Origin: Oxalicibacterium flavum
GTDB lineage: Bacteria > Pseudomonadota > Gammaproteobacteria > Burkholderiales > Burkholderiaceae_D
NCBI RefSeq assembly: GCF_014635065.1
Contig: NZ_BMCG01000001.1
Span: 496,001 to 560,000 of the forward strand
Direction of reading: 5' to 3'
DNA length: 64,000 nt
The position numbers and the translations under genes were made by a program. This document shows, piece after piece, positions 56,927 through 64,000 of this stretch (its first letter is position 1; every line of letters begins with the position of its first letter). A model generated the notes under the pieces. It was not told the DNA's origin. It ran no database searches and saw only the letters and a list, made by a program, of their open reading frames with translations.

Positions 56927-59269
56927 GTGACCAGGCTGCTGCGCTATCTGCTGGTGGTCGGCGGCGCCGTCGTCAGCATCCTGCTGTTCCTGCTGGCGTC
57001 GGCCTCCGAGAATTCCAATCTCTTCGAACGCAACTATCCGTGGCTGCTGATCCTGAACGCGGCGGTCGCGGCGTCGCTGCTGGCGCTGGTCGGGCTGCTG
57101 CTGTTCCGCCTCTACAAGCGTCACCGCGCCGGCAAGTTCGGCTCGCGCCTGATGGCACGGCTGGTGCTGCTGTTCGCGCTGATCGGCATCCTGCCGGGCG
57201 CGGTCATCTATACGGTGTCAGTGCAGTTCGTCTCGCGCTCGATCGAATCGTGGTTCGACGTGCGCGTCGAATCGGCACTCGAGGCCGGCCTCAACCTGGG
57301 CCGCTCGGCGCTCGACTCCTCGCTGCGCGAACTGCAGGTCAAGGCGCGCAACATGGCGCTCGAACTGGCGGAGATGTCGGATGCCACGCAGATCACGCAG
57401 CTGTCGCGCATGCGCGACCAGAACCTGCAGCAGGATGCGCTGATCGTCACCAGCAACGGCCAGATGATCGCCAGTTCCGGCTCGCAGCTCGGCTCGCTGC
57501 TGCCGGACTTCCCGAGCGCCGAGATGATGCGCCAGGCGCGCCTGACGCGCAGCTATGGCGCCATCGAAGGCACCACCGAGTTCCAGGACAATACCAGCGA
57601 AGCCGGCAACAATACGAACACCATCACGGCGCCGGCCGCCAGCACGCCGAGCCTGCGCTTCCGCGTGCTGGTCGAGATTCCCAATTCCACGCGCGCGCTG
57701 TCGCTGCAGACCGAGCAGCGCTATCTGCAGCTGATCCAGCCGGTGCCGGAGCAACTGGCGCGCAATGCCGAAGCCCTGCGCGTGGCCTACAGCGAATACC
57801 AGGAACGCTACCTGGCGCGCACCGGCCTGCGCAAGATTTATATCGTCACGCTGACGCTGACGCTGCTGCTGGCGATCTTCGGCGCCATCGCCGCCGCCTT
57901 CCTGATTGCCAGCGACCTCGCCAAGCCGCTGCTGCTGCTGGCGCAGGGCACCAAGGCGGTGGCCGAGGGTGACCTGTCGCCGCGCCCCATCGTCAGCACT
58001 TCCGACGAGCTCGGCACGCTGACGCAGTCGTTCAACACCATGACGCGCCAGCTGTCCGACGCGCGCGCCTCGGTGGAAAGGAACCGCACCGAGCTGGAAG
58101 CGGCCAAGGCCTATCTCGAATCGGTGCTCGCCAACATGTCGGCCGGCGTGATGGTGCTCGATCGCCAGTTCCGGCTCGTGACCTGCAACGAATCGGTGGA
58201 ACGCATCCTGCAGCACGATTTTTCGCAGCATGTCGGCAAACCCCTTGGAGAAATCGAGGGACTCGCGCATTTCGCGCAGGTCATCACGCAATCGTTCTCG
58301 GCGCAAAGCGCGCAATCGGCAGCCGGCAGCACGGCCGACGCCAACCTGCACTGGCAGCACCAGATCGACGTGCCGCGCCCCGACGGCGGCGAAGGCGAGA
58401 ACGATATCTCGCTGCTGGCACGCGGTTCGCGCCTGCCGGCGGTGCGCGAGGGCGGCTACGTGGTGGTGTTCGACGACATTTCCGACGTCATCTCGGCGCA
58501 GCGATCGATCGCCTGGGGCGAGGTCGCGCGCCGCCTGGCGCACGAAATCAAGAATCCGCTGACGCCGATCCAGCTGGCGGCCGAACGCCTGCACATGAAA
58601 CTCGAAGGCAAGCTCGAGGATACCGACGCCAGAATGCTCGAACGCAGCACCGAAACCATCGTCAACCAGGTCGCCGCCATGAAGCGCATGGTTGATGACT
58701 TCCGCGATTACGCGAAGACACCGCCTGCCATGCTGACCTCGCTCGACCTCAACGCGCTGATCGAGGAAATCCTGCACCTCTATCTGGCCGGTGACGATCG
58801 GGATATCATTCACGCGTCGCTGGCGAACGGCCTGCCGCAGATCATGGGCGACGAGACACAGCTGCGGCAAGTGATTCACAACCTGCTGCAGAACGCGCAG
58901 GATGCGGTGATGGAAAAACACCTCGCCGCCAAGGCGGCGGCCGGCGAAACGCCGCTGCAGACCGACGCGCCTCGGGCTGACCCACCCCGTATTGATATCA
59001 TTACCGAGGAAATCCACTATCGCAGTTCGGATGGCGCGGTCAGCAACGCGGTGCAGTTGACGATCACCGACAACGGGCCCGGTTTCTCGGCGAAGATTCT
59101 CGCGCACGCATTCGAACCCTACATCACGTCCAAACCGCGCGGCACCGGGCTGGGCCTGCCGATGGTGAAGAAGATCATCGAAGAACACGGCGGACGCATA
59201 GACATCCGCAACCGCAGCACTGGCAGCGGTGCAAAAGTGGCAATTTTGCTGTTAAAGTTATCTTCCTGA
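56927..59269 (+). CDS. ntrY: NtrY-type sensor histidine kinase
   Basis: 780 residues, starting GTG. Three membrane segments (about 5-28, 40-63, 82-104) precede a periplasmic sensor part (about 105-300), a fourth membrane segment (about 305-330), a HAMP domain (about 332-385), a PAS domain (about 400-520) and the kinase core. The phospho-acceptor is His539 in RRLAHEIKNPLTP, and DNGPGFS and GTGLGL are the ATP-binding boxes. NtrY proteins act in nitrogen, redox or envelope control. Its partner response regulator follows. Confidence 0.92.
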   Translation: MTRLLRYLLVVGGAVVSILLFLLASASENSNLFERNYPWLLILNAAVAASLLALVGLLLFRLYKRHRAGKFGSRLMARLVLLFALIGILPGAVIYTVSVQFVSRSIESWFDVRVESALEAGLNLGRSALDSSLRELQVKARNMALELAEMSDATQITQLSRMRDQNLQQDALIVTSNGQMIASSGSQLGSLLPDFPSAEMMRQARLTRSYGAIEGTTEFQDNTSEAGNNTNTITAPAASTPSLRFRVLVEIPNSTRALSLQTEQRYLQLIQPVPEQLARNAEALRVAYSEYQERYLARTGLRKIYIVTLTLTLLLAIFGAIAAAFLIASDLAKPLLLLAQGTKAVAEGDLSPRPIVSTSDELGTLTQSFNTMTRQLSDARASVERNRTELEAAKAYLESVLANMSAGVMVLDRQFRLVTCNESVERILQHDFSQHVGKPLGEIEGLAHFAQVITQSFSAQSAQSAAGSTADANLHWQHQIDVPRPDGGEGENDISLLARGSRLPAVREGGYVVVFDDISDVISAQRSIAWGEVARRLAHEIKNPLTPIQLAAERLHMKLEGKLEDTDARMLERSTETIVNQVAAMKRMVDDFRDYAKTPPAMLTSLDLNALIEEILHLYLAGDDRDIIHASLANGLPQIMGDETQLRQVIHNLLQNAQDAVMEKHLAAKAAAGETPLQTDAPRADPPRIDIITEEIHYRSSDGAVSNAVQLTITDNGPGFSAKILAHAFEPYITSKPRGTGLGLPMVKKIIEEHGGRIDIRNRSTGSGAKVAILLLKLSS

Positions 59270-59326
59270 TGCCAACAGCGGCGTAAAGTCGCGGGCAAGG
59301 GAGGGCAAACATGAAGGGGGCAACCG

Positions 59327-60061
59327 ATGGCCAATATTCTAGTTGTTGACGATGAGATGGGAATCCGGGAATTGCTGTCCGAGATTCTCGGCGACGAGGG
59401 GCATGTCGTCACCACGGCGGAAAACGCGCATCAGGCGCGCACCGAACGCGCCGCGGCCAAACCCGATCTCGTGCTGCTCGATATCTGGATGCCGGATACC
59501 GATGGCGTCACGCTGCTCAAGGAATGGCAACGCGACGGCCTGCTGACGATGCCGGTCATCATGATGTCGGGCCACGCCACCATCGATACCGCGGTCGAGG
59601 CGACTCGCATCGGCGCCCTCAACTTCCTCGAAAAACCGATTTCCCTGCAGAAGCTGCTCAAGGCCGTGCAACAAGGCCTGTCGCGCGGACAGGAACCGGC
59701 GCGCACGGCGCCCCCGGTACGCGCGCCGATCGCGCCGATCGACCAGCCGATTTCGCGCCCGCTCGACCATGCCGCCGTAACGCCGCAGCCAGCCGCGCCT
59801 GCCTACAGCAATACCCCCGCCGCCGTGGCGGCACCGCTGCCCAGCGCGCCGGATGCGCACTTTTTTTCCGCCTCGTTCGACCTGCCGCTGCGCGAAGCAC
59901 GCGACGCCTTCGAACGCGCCTATTTCGAGCATCACCTGGGACGCGAGGGCGGCAGCATGACGCGCGTGGCCGAGAAGACCGGTCTGGAACGCACGCATCT
60001 GTACCGCAAGCTCAAGCAGCTCGGCGTCGAGCCCGGCAAGATCGCCAAACGGGGAGCATGA
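59327..60061 (+). CDS. ntrX: NtrX-like response regulator lacking the AAA+ domain
   Basis: 244 residues. A receiver domain (1-120) has the phospho-acceptor Asp52 and the acidic pair DDE (8-10). A Pro/Ala-rich linker (about 122-182) leads to a Fis-type helix-turn-helix at the C-terminus (SMTRVAEKTGLERTHLYRKLK). The AAA+ sigma-54-interaction domain of classical NtrX, with GAFTGA, is absent. It therefore cannot act as a standard sigma-54 activator; it probably binds DNA and works with another sigma factor. Its stop overlaps the next ATG. Confidence 0.9.
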   Translation: MANILVVDDEMGIRELLSEILGDEGHVVTTAENAHQARTERAAAKPDLVLLDIWMPDTDGVTLLKEWQRDGLLTMPVIMMSGHATIDTAVEATRIGALNFLEKPISLQKLLKAVQQGLSRGQEPARTAPPVRAPIAPIDQPISRPLDHAAVTPQPAAPAYSNTPAAVAAPLPSAPDAHFFSASFDLPLREARDAFERAYFEHHLGREGGSMTRVAEKTGLERTHLYRKLKQLGVEPGKIAKRGA

Positions 60062-60414
60062 CCACCGCCACACTCGTCACCGGCGGCACCGCAGCCTCGC
60101 GCGAAGCAGCCATCCATTCCCTGCTCGACTCCTCCGCCACCGCCGTCATCCTCGAAGGTTTGCCCGACGGCCATCCGTTACTGGATACTTCCGCTTTTCC
60201 CTCGTTGCAACTTTCCCGCATCGCTCCCGGCTGTCTTTGCTGCACGGGAAATCTGGTCATGCGCGTGACACTCAACCGGCTGCTGCGCACTCGCCCGGAA
60301 CGGCTGTACATCGGCGTAGCCAGCGATGAACACCTGCCTGCCTTGCGTACCTTCCTCCAAAGCGCACCATACGACCGCCTGCTGACGCTGACCGATGATG
60401 TCGAATTGACATAA
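60058..60414 (+). CDS. Mini CobW/COG0523-like protein without P-loop
   Basis: 118 residues. The centre has GCLCCTG (about 60-66), the metal-binding signature of CobW/COG0523 GTPases and metallochaperones, followed by the usual helix (NLVMRVTLNRLLRTRPERL). The N-terminus has TGGTAASRE where CobW has a P-loop with GKT, so GTP binding is unlikely. The C-terminal half of a normal 300-plus-residue CobW is missing. It overlaps ntrX by an ATGA. Function unknown; metal binding is the plausible part. Confidence 0.7.
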   Translation: MTTATLVTGGTAASREAAIHSLLDSSATAVILEGLPDGHPLLDTSAFPSLQLSRIAPGCLCCTGNLVMRVTLNRLLRTRPERLYIGVASDEHLPALRTFLQSAPYDRLLTLTDDVELT

Positions 60415-60631
60415 GCCGGGCAACTTCCTTCCCTTTTTTCTGTCTTTCGTGTGAGGGGAGGAAAAAATGTCCGGACAAGGCATCCTTCTTGCTCAATCTC
60501 TGTTGCAATCTGCCGTTAATGAAGTGCAAGCAATTGTTTCAATGCCGCACGGCAATCTTGAAAATGTTCATTCAAGCGCCATGTTCCTATCAACGCAATG
60601 CTTTCGATTGCGATCGCCACAGGAGGGTCTA

Positions 60632-60889
60632 ATGAACCTGATCTACAACAGTGAGCAATACAGCGTCGTCGAATTCGGGGTGGATGACGAGCAGGACGCG
60701 TTGCGTTTCGGCGGCTACGAAATCATGGACAAACCGGCGCAACGCGAGATCTTCATCGCCGGACCGATGGCGGAAACGTTCCGCCAGAGCGTGCGCAACC
60801 TGATCGCAAGCGAACCGAGCGAGGAAGAGATCGACGATTTCCTCGGCGGCTACGACGTGATGATGAGCCAGCCGATGACTTTCCACTGA
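60632..60889 (+). CDS. DUF3567 family protein
   Basis: 85 residues. The sequence from MNLIYNSEQYSVVEFG to the end (DDFLGGYDVMMSQPM) fits the DUF3567 family, small betaproteobacterial proteins of unknown function. AGGAGG seven bases upstream decides the start at 60632. An in-frame ATG at 60467, with its own GGGGAGG, would give a 140-residue form; the extra 55 residues are unlike the family. A strong terminator follows. Confidence 0.85.
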   Translation: MNLIYNSEQYSVVEFGVDDEQDALRFGGYEIMDKPAQREIFIAGPMAETFRQSVRNLIASEPSEEEIDDFLGGYDVMMSQPMTFH

Positions 60890-60912
60890 ACGTCGTCTGG
60901 CTTAGAATCCGG

Positions 60913-60953
60913 ATGCCTGCACGATCGCAGCGATCGTGCAGGCATTTCTTTTT
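60913..60953 (+). terminator. Terminator after DUF3567 gene
   Basis: A perfect 15-bp stem (60913-60927 with 60931-60945) and 3-base loop are followed by a T-rich run. It is 23 bases past the stop and separates the gene from the trmB-like gene. Confidence 0.92.
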
Positions 60954-60985
60954 CCGGTTTCCTCTTTTTCGTTTCGACTGCGTGC

Positions 60986-61663
60986 ATGCGCGCCAATTCT
61001 TCTCCCATTGTCAGCAGCCAGACCGGCATTCATGAGCAACTGCATGCGCTGGTGACGCGTCACGCGCAGCACCCGTTCCGCAAGCCGGTGGCCGCCTACA
61101 ACCAGGCTGCCTTCGACGACAGCATCGCGCACTGGCAGCGTGCCGGCGGGCGGCCGCTGATCCTGGATACCGGCTGCGGCGTCGGCCTGTCGACACTGCA
61201 CCTGGCGACGCAGTATCCCGACCATTTCGTGATCGGCATCGACCAGTCGCAGGACCGCATGGAACGCAACACGCACTGGCCGGCGCCGCTGCCGGACAAT
61301 CTGGCCTGGGCGCGCGCCGACCTCGTCGACTACTGGCGGCTGCTGCTGGATCACCGCATCTTCCCGGCACGGCAATATCTGCTCTATCCGAACCCGTGGC
61401 CCAAGATCGGGCATCTCGCGCGGCGCTGGCATGGCCACGCCGTGTTTCCGACCATCGTCGCACTCGGTGGCCACATCGAATGCCGCAGCAACTGGCGCAT
61501 CTACGTCGAGGAATTTTCTGCCGCGCTCACGCAGTTGAGCGGCATCGCGGTGGCGGCGGAACCCTATCGTCCGCAGACGACGATCACGCCCTTCGAGGCC
61601 AAATACCAGGCGTCGGGCCACGCGCTGTGGCGCTGCCATGCGCAGCTGTCGCGGCGAACGTGA
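60986..61663 (+). CDS. TrmB-like tRNA (guanine-N7)-methyltransferase
   Basis: 225 residues, class I SAM-methyltransferase. LDTGCGVGLSTLHLA (about 60-74) binds SAM. YPNPWPK (about 134-140), SNWRIYVEEF and TPFEAKYQASG are typical of TrmB, which makes m7G46 in tRNA. A second trmB elsewhere cannot be excluded, since this one differs in some positions (IGHLARRWHGHAVFP where TrmB usually has RHHKRRL). I therefore leave the symbol blank. Confidence 0.8.
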   Translation: MRANSSPIVSSQTGIHEQLHALVTRHAQHPFRKPVAAYNQAAFDDSIAHWQRAGGRPLILDTGCGVGLSTLHLATQYPDHFVIGIDQSQDRMERNTHWPAPLPDNLAWARADLVDYWRLLLDHRIFPARQYLLYPNPWPKIGHLARRWHGHAVFPTIVALGGHIECRSNWRIYVEEFSAALTQLSGIAVAAEPYRPQTTITPFEAKYQASGHALWRCHAQLSRRT

Positions 61664-61705
61664 TACCGTATTGCCCCGTCTCCCGTCTTTTTTCAGTGTT
61701 TCGCC

Positions 61706-62476
61706 ATGTGCCAGCTTCTTGCAATGAATTGCAACGTCCCGACCGACATCGTGTTCAGCTTCACCGGTTTCGCGACACGCGGCGGCGGCACCGACCATCA
61801 TGCGGACGGCTGGGGCATCGCCTTCTTCGAAGGCGCCGGCGTGCGCCACTTCGTTGATCATGAAGCGGCCGTCAAATCGCCGATCGCCGACCTGATCCGC
61901 AAGTATCCGATCAAGTCCAAGAACGTCATCGCGCATATCCGCAAGGCCACGCAGGGCCGCGTCTCGCTCGAGAACTGCCACCCCTTCGTGCGCGAGCTAT
62001 GGGGCCGCTACTTCGTGTTCGCACACAACGGCGACCTCAAGAATTTCGTGCCGGAACTGAACGGCCCCTACCAGCCGGTCGGCACCACCGACAGCGAAGC
62101 CGCCTTCTGCTACATCCTGCAGGAACTGCGGCGCCGCTTCGACGATGCGCTGCCGATGCTGCCCGAACTGACCGCCGCGATCGGTGAACTGTGCGCGGAG
62201 ATTGCGCGCCACGGCACCTTCAACATGATGCTGTCGGACGGTTCGGCGCTGTTCGCGCACTGCTCGACCAGCCTGCACTACATCGTGCGCCAACATCCGT
62301 TCTCGGAAGCCGTGCTCAGCGACGAGGAAGTCAAGGTCGATTTTTCCGAAGTCACCACGCCCGACGACCGCGTCGCCATCATCGTCACCGAACCGCTGAC
62401 CACCAACGAAACCTGGACCTCGTTCGGCGAAGGCGAGCTCAAGGTCTTCATCGACGGTCTGCCGCTGGACGACTGA
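61706..62476 (+). CDS. Class II glutamine amidotransferase, YafJ type
   Basis: 256 residues. The N-terminal nucleophile is Cys2 in MCQLLAMN. Other family pieces are HADGWGIAFFEG (about 32-43), HIRKATQG and FAHNGDLKNF. The domain releases ammonia from glutamine; the acceptor substrate of YafJ-type proteins is not known. It lies 42 bases after the trmB-like gene and is convergent with the cardiolipin synthase gene. Confidence 0.9.
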   Translation: MCQLLAMNCNVPTDIVFSFTGFATRGGGTDHHADGWGIAFFEGAGVRHFVDHEAAVKSPIADLIRKYPIKSKNVIAHIRKATQGRVSLENCHPFVRELWGRYFVFAHNGDLKNFVPELNGPYQPVGTTDSEAAFCYILQELRRRFDDALPMLPELTAAIGELCAEIARHGTFNMMLSDGSALFAHCSTSLHYIVRQHPFSEAVLSDEEVKVDFSEVTTPDDRVAIIVTEPLTTNETWTSFGEGELKVFIDGLPLDD

Positions 62477-62483
62477 CTTACAT

Positions 62484-63791
62484 TTACAGCAGTGGTGCCA
62501 ACAGGCGCGCCGCCTGCTCGTGCAGCTTTTCGGTCCATGGCCGGTTCCGCCATTCCTCATAGGTGATGCGGTGCGCATGGCGCAGGTCGTCGTTGAATAC
62601 CGCCACCTGATCCCTGGCGAACGCGGCGTTATAGACGTTCAGGTTGGCTTCGTCGTTCATGCGGAAAGAGCGGTCGTCAAAGTTGGTAGAGCCGACCGAG
62701 ACCATCAGGTCGTCAACGATCATGACCTTGCAGTGATACATGGTCGGCTCGTACTCGTAGATCTCGATGCCGGCCTGCAGCAATTCGCCCCACATGCCGC
62801 GCGACGAGCGCCGCACCACCTCGACGTCCATGTGCTCGCCCGGCACGATGATCTGCACCTTGACGCCGCGCCGTGCGGCATCGATCAGCACGCGCCGCGT
62901 CATCTCGTCCGGCACGAAATACGAGACCGCCAGCTGGATGCTCTTCTGCGCCGCCGTCAGCGCCAGCAGGTACATCAGGCGCATGCTTTCGCTGCCGCCC
63001 TGCGGCGAGCTGCTGAAGACCTGCGCGTGGTCGTCGCCGACCGGCTTCAGTTCGGGAAAATAATCGGGGCCGTCGAGCACATGGCCGGTGGTCTTGATCC
63101 AGTTGTCGATCGCCACCGCCTGCATCTGCGCCACTACCGGTCCTTCGACGCGATAGTGCGAATCGCGCCAGTGATCCGGGTCCTGCGCGTGGCCGGTCCA
63201 CTGGCCGGCGATGCCGACGCCGCCGGTGAAGCCGATGCGCCCATCCACCACCAGCAGCTTGCGGTGCGTGCGGTTGTTCATGCGCGCCAGGTTGTACCAC
63301 TTGAGCGGGTGGTACTTGCGCACCTCGACGCCAGCCGCTTCCATCAGGTCCAGATAGGACTGTTCCATCTTGCTGCTGCCGACCCAGTCGATCAGCACGT
63401 GCACCTTGACGCCGGCACGCGCGCGTTCGGCAAAGGCTTCGGCGAACTCCTTGCCGATCGCTTCCGACCAGTAGATGTAGGTTTCGAAATTGATGGTCTT
63501 CTGCGCGCCGCGGATCGCCTCCAGCATGGCCGGAAAAATTTCCTCGCCGTTCTGCAGCGCCTGCGCGCGATTGCCGCCGACGATGGCCGGTCCCAGCAGT
63601 ACACCCATGGTGCGTTCGAACTGCGGATCGGCGACCGAATACAGGCGCGGGATGTCCTCGCGGATCTTCTTTTCGCCGAGCGTCAGGTTGAGCGCGAGAA
63701 GCACGACCACCAGCGTCGTCAGCACGCTGCCGAGAATAATGAGGATTTTGCTTTTTCTTGAGCGGTCTTTCCAGATTATTCTCGTGCGCAT
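62484..63791 (-). CDS. cls: Cardiolipin synthase (phospholipase D superfamily)
   Basis: 435 residues. One N-terminal membrane segment (about 15-37) precedes two PLD domains with HKD motifs HRKLLVVD (about 176-183) and HCKVMIVDD (about 353-361). These form the active site that joins two phosphatidylglycerols, or phosphatidylglycerol and phosphatidylethanolamine. ClsA, ClsB and ClsC types cannot be told apart with certainty; one membrane segment fits ClsB or ClsC better than ClsA. Confidence 0.9.
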   Translation of the reverse strand: MRTRIIWKDRSRKSKILIILGSVLTTLVVVLLALNLTLGEKKIREDIPRLYSVADPQFERTMGVLLGPAIVGGNRAQALQNGEEIFPAMLEAIRGAQKTINFETYIYWSEAIGKEFAEAFAERARAGVKVHVLIDWVGSSKMEQSYLDLMEAAGVEVRKYHPLKWYNLARMNNRTHRKLLVVDGRIGFTGGVGIAGQWTGHAQDPDHWRDSHYRVEGPVVAQMQAVAIDNWIKTTGHVLDGPDYFPELKPVGDDHAQVFSSSPQGGSESMRLMYLLALTAAQKSIQLAVSYFVPDEMTRRVLIDAARRGVKVQIIVPGEHMDVEVVRRSSRGMWGELLQAGIEIYEYEPTMYHCKVMIVDDLMVSVGSTNFDDRSFRMNDEANLNVYNAAFARDQVAVFNDDLRHAHRITYEEWRNRPWTEKLHEQAARLLAPLL

Positions 63792-63803
63792 GTCGATGTT
63801 CTT

Positions 63804-64000
63804 CTACGTTAGGTTGGGTGCCAGCCAGCGCTCGACGTCTTCCTTCGCGACGCCCCTGCGCGCAGCCATGTCGCTGACCTGATCGTCGCCGATCTTGCCG
63901 ACGACGAAGTACTTTGCCTCCGGGTGCGCAAAGTAGAAGCCGGATACCGCCGCGCCCGGAAACATCGCGAACGAGTCGGTCAGCATCATGCCGATCTCCT
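63804..64000 (-). CDS. metH: Cobalamin-dependent methionine synthase, C-terminal end
   Basis: The last 65 codons of a gene whose 5' part lies beyond the window. The residues [32 protein letters not shown] and a final helix with YA/DVE-type residues match the AdoMet-dependent reactivation domain of MetH. MetH methylates homocysteine with methyltetrahydrofolate. The cls gene follows 12 bases downstream in the same direction. Confidence 0.93.
   Translation of the reverse strand, partial: EIGMMLTDSFAMFPGAAVSGFYFAHPEAKYFVVGKIGDDQVSDMAARRGVAKEDVERWLAPNLT

Overview
The window is a 64 kb, GC-rich, densely coded bacterial chromosome segment without rRNA, tRNA, insertion sequences, phage genes or CRISPR. 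Gene content and order (mreBCD-mrdA-rodA-rlpA, gatCAB, rsmB-DUF4390-ntrY-ntrX, torF-glnK-amtB, metXW, gshA-gshB-EIIA-ptsH-ptsI, DUF3567, DUF1840) point to a betaproteobacterium of the Burkholderiales, probably Oxalobacteraceae. The family is an inference from memory of gene order, not from a search.

Layout. 1-7.5 kb: a partial BCCT osmolyte transporter, a LemA/M48 membrane-protease pair, and the envelope/replication cluster dolP-diaA-yraN-lpoA with divergent rsmI. 7.5-14.7 kb: the cell-elongation cluster, transcribed leftward from mreB to rlpA. 14.7-18.1 kb: gatCAB for tRNA-dependent Gln/Asn synthesis. 18.2-22.2 kb: DUF805, a DUF4124 protein, pyrE, xth and an MFS transporter. 22.3-30.9 kb: a six-gene leftward operon with a TonB-dependent receptor, a dual-domain beta-propeller phytase lipoprotein, a TolQ/TolR-type motor pair, a TonB protein and a Tat-exported PhoX phosphatase. 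A near-perfect Pho box lies in front of the receptor gene, so I read this as a PhoB-controlled phytate/organophosphate scavenging system. 31.2-33.2 kb: a membrane GGDEF protein with a broken active site but an intact I-site, followed after 3 nt by an AraC-family regulator. 33.3-36.5 kb: an AmpG-like permease and metX-metW. 36.7-42.2 kb: a surface-glycan block (three glycosyltransferases, an O-antigen ligase-type protein, galE) that looks less GC-rich than its surroundings. 42.3-47.3 kb: the PTS phosphorelay (EIIA, HPr, EI) downstream of gshA-gshB. 47.5-50.0 kb: torF-glnK-amtB with a sigma-54 promoter and an NtrC-type enhancer site. 50.2-54.8 kb: ubiK, comM, an Xni-type nuclease and small secreted or unknown proteins. 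55-60.4 kb: rsmB-DUF4390-ntrY-ntrX and a mini CobW-like protein. 60.6-64 kb: DUF3567, a TrmB-like methyltransferase, a YafJ-type amidotransferase, a cardiolipin synthase and the 3' end of metH.

How the parts fit: three nutrient circuits are visible. They are phosphate (Pho box plus phytase, PhoX and a dedicated Ton motor), nitrogen (sigma-54/NtrC control of glnK-amtB, and NtrYX), and a PTS relay without sugar permease subunits that is probably regulatory. Around them sit envelope genes (Mre/Rod, LpoA, RlpA, DolP, AmpG, glycan genes, cardiolipin synthase). The most novel-looking items are the PhoB-type phytate operon with its TolQR-like motor and TonB hybrid, the candidate c-di-GMP receptor next to an AraC regulator, and the P-loop-less CobW-like protein fused translationally to ntrX.
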